A stretch of DNA of 7,731 nt from Gemmatimonadota bacterium (lineage in GTDB: Bacteria; Gemmatimonadota; Gemmatimonadetes; Gemmatimonadales; Gemmatimonadaceae), in assembly GCA_028287225.1 (NCBI GenBank), contig JAQBPZ010000039.1, positions 1-7,731 of the forward strand. The letters are read 5' to 3'. Below, one piece after another: positions 1-6,427 of the stretch (its first letter is position 1; every line of letters begins with the position of its first letter). A program made the position numbers and the translations under genes. The notes under the pieces are model-generated. The model was given only the letters and a program-made list of their open reading frames with translations. It had not been told where the DNA came from and did no database searches.

Positions 1-1656
1 GACGGCGGGATGGACTCCGGCCGCGTGCTCTCGGTGTACCCGGCCACCGAGGGGTTGTCGTTCAAGGTGATCCGCGGGATCATCGAGTCGCACCTCGACG
101 AGCTGCTCCCGCTCGTCACGGAGTACCTGCCGCGCGACGTGCTGGCCAACGTCCGGCTCCCCGAGATCTCGGCGGCGCTGCGCATGGTGCATCGTCCCAC
201 CTCGCTGGCCGAGGCGATGGAGGGACGCAGCCGGCTCGCGTTCGAGGAGCTGCTGTTCGTCCAGCTGCTGCAGCAGCGCGCCAAGGCGCTCGCGCGCGAG
301 ACGCGCCGCGGCATCCGCTTCCAGAACCATCGTTCACTCACGACGCGGCTGCGCGAGTCGCTGCCATTCCAGCTCACGGGCGCGCAGGGGCGCGTGCTGC
401 GCGAGATCTTCGCCGACATGTGCAGCGACCGTCGCATGCACCGGCTGCTGCAGGGAGACGTCGGCAGCGGGAAGACCGTCGTCGCGCTCTTCAGCGCGCT
501 GCTCGCGATGGAGAACGGCTACCAGGCCGCCATCATGGCGCCCACCGAGCTGCTCGCGGAGCAGCACCAGCGATCCATGACGCGGATGCTGAAGGCGGTG
601 GACGTCGAGCCGGTGCTCATCACCGGAAGCCTGTCCGCGCGCGAGCGTCGCGAGCTCGCCGCGCGTCTCGCCGACCCGGCGCCACTGCTCGTGGTGGGGA
701 CCCACGCCCTCGTGCAGCAGTCCGCGACCTTCGCCCGCCTCGGCCTCGCGGTGGTGGACGAGCAGCATCGATTCGGCGTGGAGCAGCGCAAGGCGCTCGG
801 CGCGAAGGGGGAGTCGCCCGACGTGCTGCTGATGACGGCGACGCCGATCCCGCGCTCGCTGGCGCTGACGCTCTACGGCGACCTGGACCTCAGCCTGCTG
901 GACGAGCGGCCGCCGGGCCGGCAGCCCATCACCACCGCGCTCCGCCCGGAGGCCGCGCGCGACCGCGTGATGCAGTTCGTCGACCGGGAGCTGGAGAAGG
1001 GGCGGCAGGCGTACATCGTGTACCCGGTGATCGAGGAGTCCGAGAAGACGGACCTCAAGGCCGCCACGACGATGTTCGACGTGCTGTCGCAGGGCGCCTT
1101 CGCCGCGCGCTCCACCGCGCTGCTGCACGGCCGCATGAAGGCCGAGGAGAAGGATGCGATCATGCGCCGCTTTCGCGACGGCGAGATCGACGTGCTCGTC
1201 GCCACGACGGTCATCGAGGTGGGGATCGACGTGGGCAATGCGACGGTGATGCTGATCGAGCATCCCGAGCGCTTCGGGCTGTCACAGCTGCACCAGCTGC
1301 GCGGGCGGGTGGGCCGCGGCGCCGAAGCGTCGTACTGCATCCTGCTCGGCGACGTGAGTCCGGACACGAAGCAGCGGCTCGACGTGTTCGTGGGCAGCGA
1401 GGATGGATTCGAGATCGCGCGCGCGGACCTGCAGCTCCGCGGCATGGGCGACCTGTTCGGCGAGCGACAGAGCGGGGTGCCGACCTTCCGCGTGGCCGAC
1501 CCGCTGCGTGACGAGCTGCTCAACGAGCAGGCTCGCGAGGCGGCCGACCGGATGCTCGCGCGCGATCCCGGCCTGGACTCGGCCGAGTACGCCCCGATCC
1601 GCCAGGTGATGGGACAGCGCTACGCGCGGAGCCTGGAGCTGTTCAGGGTCGGATGA
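1..1656 (+). CDS. recG: ATP-dependent DNA helicase RecG (5'-truncated by window edge)
   Basis: RecG is a superfamily 2 double-strand DNA translocase that remodels stalled replication forks and Holliday junctions. The reading frame is open from base 1, so the true start and most of the N-terminal OB-fold wedge domain (very roughly 150 residues by comparison with family length) lie upstream; the ATG at 10 is internal. Visible in order: the end of the wedge region with the typical YPATEGLS segment (about 37-60), the helicase motif I GDVGSGKT (454-477), the APTELLAEQH segment (about 538-567), the DEQH box (757-768), TATPIPRS (835-858), the second RecA-like lobe with LLHGRMK and ATTVIEVGIDV, motif VI QLRGRVGRG (1294-1320), and the C-terminal RGMGDLFGERQSG translocation segment. 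All catalytic motifs are intact. The stop TGA at 1654-1656 is followed 11 bases later by a repeat element; the next gene is convergent. Confidence 0.97.
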   Translation, partial: DGGMDSGRVLSVYPATEGLSFKVIRGIIESHLDELLPLVTEYLPRDVLANVRLPEISAALRMVHRPTSLAEAMEGRSRLAFEELLFVQLLQQRAKALARETRRGIRFQNHRSLTTRLRESLPFQLTGAQGRVLREIFADMCSDRRMHRLLQGDVGSGKTVVALFSALLAMENGYQAAIMAPTELLAEQHQRSMTRMLKAVDVEPVLITGSLSARERRELAARLADPAPLLVVGTHALVQQSATFARLGLAVVDEQHRFGVEQRKALGAKGESPDVLLMTATPIPRSLALTLYGDLDLSLLDERPPGRQPITTALRPEAARDRVMQFVDRELEKGRQAYIVYPVIEESEKTDLKAATTMFDVLSQGAFAARSTALLHGRMKAEEKDAIMRRFRDGEIDVLVATTVIEVGIDVGNATVMLIEHPERFGLSQLHQLRGRVGRGAEASYCILLGDVSPDTKQRLDVFVGSEDGFEIARADLQLRGMGDLFGERQSGVPTFRVADPLRDELLNEQAREAADRMLARDPGLDSAEYAPIRQVMGQRYARSLELFRVG

Positions 1657-1666
1657 GGCTGAGAGA

Positions 1667-1926
1667 GGATTAGGGATTAGGGATTAGGAACTGCGCGCGC
1701 CGCTCGAGGTGTGGACCCGCGTGTCGGCGGTTGGCGTCCCGGGCGGCTGTCAGTTTGCTGCGCGAAGCGCGGCGGGCGCCCTCTGGGCAGTCTTGTGTCC
1801 CTGCGCCTTGGGCCAGCTGTGCGGCAGGGACAGAAGATCCTGACCGGCCCTGCGGGCCAGCAGGATGACAGGTCTGAGGGGGCGTCCCTGTCAGTTCCTG
1901 ATCCCTGATCCCTGATCCCTAATCCC
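1667..1926. repeat. Intergenic repeat element with inverted heptamer-repeat ends
   Basis: The gap between convergent recG and the lipoprotein gene is almost wholly one element. Its left end has three tandem GATTAGG units (1668-1688) followed by AACTG. Its right end, read on the minus strand, has GGGATTA then three GGGATCA units (1926 down to 1899) followed by GGAACTG. Bases 1667-1693 are an inverted match to 1892-1918 over 27 positions with only three T/C differences, each of which would be a G-U pair in RNA; one more heptamer lies outside on the right. The interior is GC-rich with several stem-loops. There is no transposase and no clear target duplication. It could be a MITE-like or REP-like dispersed repeat, or a bidirectional 3'-end structure; copy number cannot be judged from one window. 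Confidence 0.8.
1757..1866. other. Three successive stem-loops inside the repeat element
   Basis: Three inverted repeats follow one another. The first pairs GCTGCGC (1757-1763) with GCGCGGC (1767-1773) around a GAA triloop, with one G-T wobble. The second pairs TGTCCCTG (1796-1803) with CAGGGACA (1825-1832) across 21 bases. The third pairs ATCCTG (1837-1842) with CAGGAT (1861-1866) and, inside it, GGCCC (1846-1850) with GGGCC (1854-1858) around TGC. None is followed by a T-run, so a classic intrinsic terminator is not shown, but together they could act as a structured 3' end for either flanking gene. Confidence 0.6.
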
Positions 1927-1927
1927 C

Positions 1928-2515
1928 CTATGGCTTCGGCGTCGCCACGCGGCGCTTGATCCGCTCCAGCTCGGCGTTCGCCTTGGACAGCTCGTCCTTC
2001 AGCCGCCCGATCTCCTCGTCCTTCGCGCGCGACTCGTCCGTTCGCGGCGCCGAGGTGCTCGAGCCGGACGCGCCGGACGCCGAGGGGGTCGTGACCACGG
2101 TGACCGGGCGGGTCTCGAGGCTGGTCGCGACGCGCCGGAGCACCAGCGCATCCGTCTGGCGCGGCGACACCGGGGCAGTGACGATCGGCGTGGCGATCAG
2201 CCCGTCCAGCAGGGCGACGGCCTCGCGAGTCGACGCGGCGGGGTTGGACGGGTCCAGCTTGAAGAGCGCGCGATAGTAGGCCGCGTCGGCCGCCTCCGGT
2301 GCGGCGGGATGCGTGACCTGGAAGTCGAGCAGCCGCCGGTCCGCGGCGGCGTGACGGCCGGCCTGCACGTCCTGCGCGACCAGCGCGAGGACGCTGGCCC
2401 AGGCTGCCGGCGTCGAGGAGGCGGTCGGCGACAGCTCCGGGGCGCGCATCGCGCAGCCCGAGAGGACGGCGGCCAGCAGGGCGAGGCGGAGCGGGCGAAC
2501 GAGGGTCGGCGTCAT
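1928..2515 (-). CDS. Predicted lipoprotein with C-terminal coiled coil, QseG-like partner of the adjacent kinase
   Basis: This 195-residue protein starts with a basic-hydrophobic signal (residues 1-20) ending in a lipobox VLSGC, so Cys21 is the likely lipidated residue; Ala at +2 suggests the outer membrane if the cell has a Lol-type system. Residues about 36-110 are helix-forming and Ala-rich (AADRRLLDF, AADAAYYRALFKLDP), resembling a TPR-type helical hairpin. A Ser/Thr/Pro/Gly linker spans about 138-160, and residues 160-189 form a charged heptad-like coiled coil (DEEIGRLKDELSKANAELER). Its ATG overlaps the kinase TGA as ATGA (2512-2515), so translation is probably coupled and no good Shine-Dalgarno is seen. 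The signal, helical core and terminal coiled coil match the layout of QseG, the lipoprotein encoded after the QseE/GlrK kinase in enterobacteria. Homology is not demonstrated; the partner role is inferred from layout and position. Confidence 0.75.
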   Translation of the reverse strand: MTPTLVRPLRLALLAAVLSGCAMRAPELSPTASSTPAAWASVLALVAQDVQAGRHAAADRRLLDFQVTHPAAPEAADAAYYRALFKLDPSNPAASTREAVALLDGLIATPIVTAPVSPRQTDALVLRRVATSLETRPVTVVTTPSASGASGSSTSAPRTDESRAKDEEIGRLKDELSKANAELERIKRRVATPKP

Positions 2516-4014
2516 GCGGACTGTCCCGATGTGGAGGCGTGGTGGCTTGCGCCAGTCTTGCGGCGGTTCTCGACGGACACCGGGAGGAGGATGGAGAAGG
2601 TCGTTCCCTTGCCCGGCTCGCTCTCGCAGGTGATGTCGCCCTTGTGCGCCGTCACGATCTCCCGGGCGATCGCGAGGCCGAGCCCCGTGCCCTTCGCGGA
2701 CGCGGAGCGCTGGTTGTCCGCCTGGTAGAACTTCTCGAACACGTGCGGCAGCTGGTCCGGGGGGATGCCGGCGCCGGTGTCGCGCACGGTGATGGACACC
2801 CGGTCGCCCGCTGGAGCGGCGATGAGCTCGATCGTCCCCCCCGGGGGGGTGAACTTGAAGGCGTTGGACAGCAGGTTGCCCGTCACTTCGTTGATCCGCT
2901 CCGCATCCCAGACGACCTCGCCCGGCAGGCCCGGGCGGCGCGTGACCCGGAAGTCGATCTCGCGCTGCACGGCGAGCACGTGGAAGGTGTGCTCCAGCTC
3001 ATCGAGCATCGTGGAAAGGTTCACGGGGCGCGCGTCGATGCGGCCGCCGCCGGCCTCGAAGCGACTTACGTCGAGCAACTGTGAGGCCAGTCGCGCGATG
3101 GTGCGCGCCTGTGCCTCGATGGTCTTCGTCACGGGCTTCTGCTTCTCGGTGAGCGGGCCGTACACCCCCTCCTCCATCAGCGTGAGGTAGCCCAGGATGA
3201 CGTTGATGGGCGTCTTGAGCTCGTGCGACGCGATGGAGACGAACTCCGCCTTCAGCTTGTCGAGCTCCGCGAGCTGGCGGCTCATGTCCTGGAAGCTGGC
3301 CGCGAGCCGGCCGAACTCGTCGTTGCGCCCGGTCCGGATGTCCAGGGTGTGGCCGAGCTCGCCGTCGGCCACCGCCCGCATTCCGGCCTCCAGCGCGACC
3401 ACGGGCCGGCTGATGGAGCGCGTGAGCAGGAAGGCGATGAGGCCGGCGAGGAGGAGGGCCAGCGTGAGCGCGGTGAGGGTGCTGCGCTGCGCTTCCATCA
3501 CCGCGGACTCGGCGTCGAGCACGCGGTCGCGGGTGCGCGAGCGCAGCAGGAGCTCGGCGGGGGAGAGCTGGCGGTCGGCATCCTGGAGCGCGGGGGCGAT
3601 GATGGACTGCGAGATCCGGTCGGCGAGGGCCGACGAGTCGCTCCGCATCGCCGCATACTCGCGCTCCACCGCGGGGGTCATCGTCGCCAGGTCCGCTCTG
3701 ATCCGGTGCCCGGCGCTGTCCAGCCGGAAGTGATCCAGGGAGTCCGCGAGCGCCGTGGCCGCGCGCAGCGCCGCGACCAGCTGGGCATGCACGGTGTCGG
3801 TGGGGGTGACGCCGAGCGCGAGCTCGCGCGCCCGCACGTCGCCCAGCGCGTCGCGCAGCCGGCCGAGGACGAGCGACGCCTGGAACTCTCCCTCGCGCAG
3901 GCTGCGCACCTGGTCGTGCAGCCGGTGCAGCGACGCGCGCGCGACGAGCAGCGGGACGACCAGGACCGTGGCGATGATCACGAGGCCGAGGGCGAGCCTC
4001 GCGCGCAGAGTCAT
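2512..4014 (-). CDS. Membrane sensor histidine kinase (4-helix-type sensor, HAMP, HisKA, HATPase_c)
   Basis: A complete 500-residue two-component sensor kinase. TM1 is about residues 8-25, followed by a roughly 150-residue extracytoplasmic region that is nearly all helical and charged, with no PAS or Cache signature, like a four-helix-bundle sensor. TM2 is about 178-198, then a HAMP linker (199-250). The dimerisation/phosphoacceptor domain carries SHELKTP with His264. The ATPase domain has the N box (N380/N384 in NLLSNAFKFT), G1 DTGAGIP (412-418), F box FEKFY (426-430) and G2 GTGLGLA (442-448). All catalytic motifs are intact. The start at 4014 puts TM1 at the N-terminus, although no Shine-Dalgarno precedes it. 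The gene is divergent from asnS and overlaps the lipoprotein gene by 4 nt. No response regulator is adjacent in this window, so its output is unknown. Size and order resemble QseE/GlrK, but the ligand cannot be inferred. Confidence 0.95.
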   Translation of the reverse strand: MTLRARLALGLVIIATVLVVPLLVARASLHRLHDQVRSLREGEFQASLVLGRLRDALGDVRARELALGVTPTDTVHAQLVAALRAATALADSLDHFRLDSAGHRIRADLATMTPAVEREYAAMRSDSSALADRISQSIIAPALQDADRQLSPAELLLRSRTRDRVLDAESAVMEAQRSTLTALTLALLLAGLIAFLLTRSISRPVVALEAGMRAVADGELGHTLDIRTGRNDEFGRLAASFQDMSRQLAELDKLKAEFVSIASHELKTPINVILGYLTLMEEGVYGPLTEKQKPVTKTIEAQARTIARLASQLLDVSRFEAGGGRIDARPVNLSTMLDELEHTFHVLAVQREIDFRVTRRPGLPGEVVWDAERINEVTGNLLSNAFKFTPPGGTIELIAAPAGDRVSITVRDTGAGIPPDQLPHVFEKFYQADNQRSASAKGTGLGLAIAREIVTAHKGDITCESEPGKGTTFSILLPVSVENRRKTGASHHASTSGQSA

Positions 4015-4079
4015 GCGAACACCGGGAGCAGGGGAGGAGGCGAGGCAACGGCACGCGCGAATGCAAGGATCTCGCCGAA

Positions 4080-4094
4080 GGAACCCTTGGTTCC
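4080..4094. promoter_or_regulatory. Perfect palindrome in the kinase/asnS divergent region
   Basis: GGAACC (4080-4085) and GGTTCC (4089-4094) form a perfect 6-bp inverted repeat around CTT. It lies 66 bases upstream of the kinase start and 124 bases upstream of asnS, in a 203-bp region that otherwise holds only GC-rich sequence. It could be an operator for a dimeric regulator or a small hairpin in the kinase mRNA leader. Only one copy is visible, so function is unproven. Confidence 0.4.
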
Positions 4095-4115
4095 GCCACT
4101 CCGGCCGTGTAGCAT
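4087..4115 (+). promoter_or_regulatory. Candidate sigma-70-type promoter for asnS
   Basis: TTGGTT (4087-4092) and TAGCAT (4110-4115) are spaced by 17 bases, with 3/6 and 4/6 matches to the -35 and -10 consensus. The predicted transcript would begin near 4122 and have a leader of about 96 bases. The -35 box overlaps the GGAACC/GGTTCC palindrome, which would suit repression by a bound protein. The match is weak and the consensus in this phylum is not known to me. Confidence 0.25.
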
Positions 4116-4217
4116 TGACTCTTGCCCGCAGGGCGCCGCCGGCCGTCGCGCCGTGCGCGGCCCTTGCCGAAATGTAGGCCAGGTGCGCCCCTGCGCCACT
4201 CGCACGCCATTCGCGAC

Positions 4218-5522
4218 ATGAGCTCCCTCCCGTCCGTTCGTCTCGCCGACCTGTCCGCGCACGCCGGCCAGCAGGTCACGGTCCACGCGTGGGTCACCCA
4301 CCTCCGCTCCTCGGGCAAGATCGCCTTCGCCGCGCTCCGCGACGGCAGTGGCGTCGCGCAGGCGGTGTTCGTGAAGAACGAGGTGGGCGACGAGCTGTGG
4401 GCGCGCGTGGCGCTCCTGACCACCGAGACGTCGGTGCGCCTCACCGGCGAGGCGCGCGTGAACCCCCGCGCGCCGGGCGTGCTGGACATCGGCGTGCGGG
4501 CGCTGGAGATCATCGGCCCGAGTCCCACGGACTACCCGATCCAGCCGAAGGAGCACGGCGTCGACTTCCTGCTGAACCACCGCCACTTCTGGCTGCGCGC
4601 GCCCCGGCAGACGGCGATCATGCGCATCCGTTCCGAGGTGGAGCAGGCGATCCACGACTTCTTCTACGCGCGCGACTTCGTCCGCTGCGACACGCCGATC
4701 CTCACGGCGGCCATCGGCGAGCGCGCGGGGCTCTTCAGCACGGAGTACTTCGACGAGGGCACCGCGTACCTGGCGCAGACGGGCCAGCTGTACGGCGAGG
4801 CGCTCGCCGCCTCGCTCGGGCGCATCTATACGTTCGGCCCGACGTTTCGGGCCGAGAAAAGCAAGACCCGCCGCCACCTCACCGAGTTCTGGATGATCGA
4901 GCCGGAGATGGCGTGGTACGACCAGGACGACAACATGGACCTCCAGGAGGAGCTCGTCCGCTTCCTGGTGACGCGCGTGCTGGAGCGCCGGCCCGCCGAT
5001 CTGGCGGTGCTGGAGCGCGACACGTCGAAGCTGGACTGCGTGCTGCAGCCGTTCGTCCGCCTGGACTACGGCGACGCCGTGAAGCTCGCGCAGTCCAGGG
5101 GGAGCGACGTGCAGTGGGGCGAGGATCTCGGCGCGCCGGACGAGGCGCTGATCGTTGCCGAGTACGAGCGGCCCGTCTTCGTGATGAACTATCCGAAGGA
5201 GGCGAAGGCGTTCTACATGAAGGAGAACCCCGCGGATCCGCGCACCGTCCTCTGCTCGGACCTGCTCGCGCCCGAGGGACGCGGCGAGATCATCGGCGGC
5301 TCGCAGCGCGAGGACGACTACGAGAAGATCCTCCATCGCCTGAAGGAGGAGAAGCTGCCGCTCGAGGCGTACGACTGGTACCTCGACCTGCGCCGCTACG
5401 GCTCCTTCGTGCACAGCGGCTTCGGGCTCGGCCTGGAGCGCACGGTGGCGTGGATCGCGGGCGTGGAGCACATCCGCGAGGTCATCCCGTTCCCGCGGAT
5501 GATGGACCGGCTGAGGCCCTGA
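4218..5522 (+). CDS. asnS: Asparagine-tRNA ligase (AsnRS)
   Basis: AsnRS charges tRNA-Asn with asparagine using ATP in the cytoplasm. The 434-residue product is a normal family length. Residues about 15-100 are the anticodon-binding OB fold (VHAWVTHLRSSGKIAF...LRDGSG). The class II catalytic core follows: motif 1 around 138-161, a TGQLYGE segment (188-194), motif 2 FGPTFRAEKSKTRRHLTEFW (206-225) and motif 3 GFGLGLERTVAW (401-412), ending in IPFPRMMDRLRP. The TRRHLTEFWMIEPEMA context and the C-terminal IPFPR are AsnRS-type rather than AspRS-type, and the large insertion and extension of bacterial AspRS are absent. I chose the ATG at 4218 because it gives the usual N-terminus; the frame stays open back to 4122 but the added residues are Arg/Pro-rich and unlike the family. 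No Shine-Dalgarno is visible. Its presence suggests direct Asn-tRNA synthesis rather than sole reliance on GatCAB transamidation. Confidence 0.96.
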   Translation: MSSLPSVRLADLSAHAGQQVTVHAWVTHLRSSGKIAFAALRDGSGVAQAVFVKNEVGDELWARVALLTTETSVRLTGEARVNPRAPGVLDIGVRALEIIGPSPTDYPIQPKEHGVDFLLNHRHFWLRAPRQTAIMRIRSEVEQAIHDFFYARDFVRCDTPILTAAIGERAGLFSTEYFDEGTAYLAQTGQLYGEALAASLGRIYTFGPTFRAEKSKTRRHLTEFWMIEPEMAWYDQDDNMDLQEELVRFLVTRVLERRPADLAVLERDTSKLDCVLQPFVRLDYGDAVKLAQSRGSDVQWGEDLGAPDEALIVAEYERPVFVMNYPKEAKAFYMKENPADPRTVLCSDLLAPEGRGEIIGGSQREDDYEKILHRLKEEKLPLEAYDWYLDLRRYGSFVHSGFGLGLERTVAWIAGVEHIREVIPFPRMMDRLRP

Positions 5523-5530
5523 CCGGCACG

Positions 5531-5609
5531 GGCGTGAGCGGTTTGCGGTGAGCGGTGCGTGCCCCGGGACGCTGCTACCGCAAACCGCTCACTGCAATCC
5601 GCTCACGCC
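5531..5609. repeat. Inverted heptamer-unit repeat between asnS and mazG
   Basis: Bases 5531-5556 pair with 5584-5609 over 26 positions, with 24 Watson-Crick pairs, one G-T wobble and one T-T mismatch, and a 27-base loop. An alternative register shifted by 14 bases pairs 5534-5549 with 5577-5592 perfectly over 16 bp. The shift arises because each arm is itself built of 7-base words: GTGAGCG, GTTTGCG, GTGAGCG, GTGCGTG from 5534, and on the minus strand GTGAGCG, GATTGCA, GTGAGCG, GTTTGCG. The structure sits 8 bases past the asnS stop and 14 bases before the mazG stop. It may end transcription from both sides, although no T-run is present, or be a member of a dispersed repeat family. Confidence 0.8.
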
Positions 5610-5623
5610 CTCGCCCTCGCCAT

Positions 5624-6391
5624 TCACGCAGTTCCCCCCTTCACCTCCTCCCACAGCCCGTCCAGCACCTCCAGCCCGGCGCTCCGCACGTCGATGCCGC
5701 GCGACTTCGCGAGCTGCTCGATGGCCTCGAAGCGGGACGCGAACTTCAGGTTCGCCTTGTCCAGCGCCAGCGACGGGTGCACGCCGAGCTTGCGGGCCAG
5801 GTTCACCACGGAGAACAGCAGGTCGCCAAGCTCCTCCTCGAGCCGTGCGTCGGGGACGCCGGTGCCGGGGGGCGCGGCATGGCGCCGCGCCTCGGCGCGC
5901 ACCTCCGCGAGCTCCTCCTCCACCTTGGCGGCCGGTCCCTCGGCGTCCGGCCAGTCGAAGCCCACGCCGGCGGCGCGGTCCTGCAGCCGGAAGGCGCGGT
6001 GCAGGGCGGGGAGGTCGGCGGGCAGGCCGTCGGCGATGCTCTCGCGACGCTTCGCCTTCATCCCCTCCCAGCTCTGGCGCTCGCCCCCCTCGTAGAGATG
6101 CGGATGACGCGATTTCATCTTTGCGAGGAAACCTTCTGCCACGTCGCCGAAGTCAAAGGCACCTCGCTCCTCCGCCACGACGCTGTGGAAGAGCACCTGC
6201 AGCAGCAGGTCGCCCAGCTCGGCCTTCAGCTGCTGGTCGTCGCCGGACCGGATGGCGTCGTCCACCTCGTACGCTTCCTCGATCAGGTACGGGCGCAGCG
6301 ACTCGTGCGTCTGCGCGGCGTCCCAGTCGCAGCGCTGGCGCAGATCCTTCATCAGGTCCAGCGCCTCCGCCAACCCCGCCTTTCGTTGCAT
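5624..6391 (-). CDS. mazG: Nucleoside triphosphate pyrophosphohydrolase MazG
   Basis: MazG hydrolyses (d)NTPs to monophosphate and pyrophosphate, cleaning the nucleotide pool and, in some bacteria, affecting ppGpp. The 255-residue product has the two tandem MazG domains of the E. coli-type enzyme. The N-terminal domain shows CDWDAAQTHESLRPYLIEEA with metal-ligand candidates E38, E39, E42, E58 and D61 (ELGD). The C-terminal domain shows VEEELAEV (157-164) and LEEELGDLLFSVVNLAR with E187 and D190, followed by the typical KFASRFEAIE segment. The family usually has CPWD where this protein has CDWD. I chose the ATG at 6391 because a GGAGGAG sequence lies 4 bases upstream and the protein then begins just like its family; the frame remains open to 6517 but that would intrude into alr. 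It is convergent with asnS and divergent from alr. Confidence 0.96.
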   Translation of the reverse strand: MQRKAGLAEALDLMKDLRQRCDWDAAQTHESLRPYLIEEAYEVDDAIRSGDDQQLKAELGDLLLQVLFHSVVAEERGAFDFGDVAEGFLAKMKSRHPHLYEGGERQSWEGMKAKRRESIADGLPADLPALHRAFRLQDRAAGVGFDWPDAEGPAAKVEEELAEVRAEARRHAAPPGTGVPDARLEEELGDLLFSVVNLARKLGVHPSLALDKANLKFASRFEAIEQLAKSRGIDVRSAGLEVLDGLWEEVKGGTA

Positions 6392-6414
6392 CGATCTCCT
6401 CCGCTCCGTATCTT
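6386..6414 (+). promoter_or_regulatory. Weak candidate promoter for alr-deoB
   Basis: TTGCAT (6386-6391) and TATCTT (6409-6414) are spaced by 17 bases, matching the consensus at 3/6 and 4/6. Transcription would start near 6421, about 30 bases before alr. It lies within the start of mazG. The match is poor, but the short gap leaves few other places for the alr promoter. Confidence 0.2.
6396..6402 (-). promoter_or_regulatory. Strong Shine-Dalgarno that fixes the mazG start
   Basis: On the minus strand GGAGGAG lies 4 bases before the ATG at 6391 (the GGAGG core is 6 bases away). It is the best ribosome-binding site in the window and decides the mazG start. Confidence 0.8.
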
Positions 6415-6427
6415 CTTCGGTCTGAAC

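Noticed and set aside
334..1263. Long antisense frame opposite recG
   Set aside because: Low-complexity Arg/His/Leu-rich product lying opposite intact helicase motifs; typical of antisense frames in high-GC coding DNA. The same reasoning removes the long frames opposite asnS (4011-5471), across the kinase and asnS starts (2999-4528), and the plus-strand frame at 420-1511.
1668..1688. Telomere-like TTAGGG repeat
   Set aside because: The repeat contains TTAGGG but its period is 7 (GATTAGG), not 6, and it has only three units between bacterial genes.
1711..1908. Open frame of 65 codons inside the recG-downstream repeat element
   Set aside because: Its product has no recognisable pattern, it runs through the hairpins and into the terminal heptamers, and no ribosome-binding site precedes it.
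1668..1926. CRISPR-like or transposon reading of the repeats
   Set aside because: Units are 7 bases and directly tandem with no spacers, and there is no cas gene, transposase or clear target-site duplication.
4122..4217. N-terminal extension of asnS to the upstream ATG
   Set aside because: The 32 extra residues are Arg/Pro-rich and not part of the AsnRS family; the ATG at 4218 gives the standard 434-residue length.
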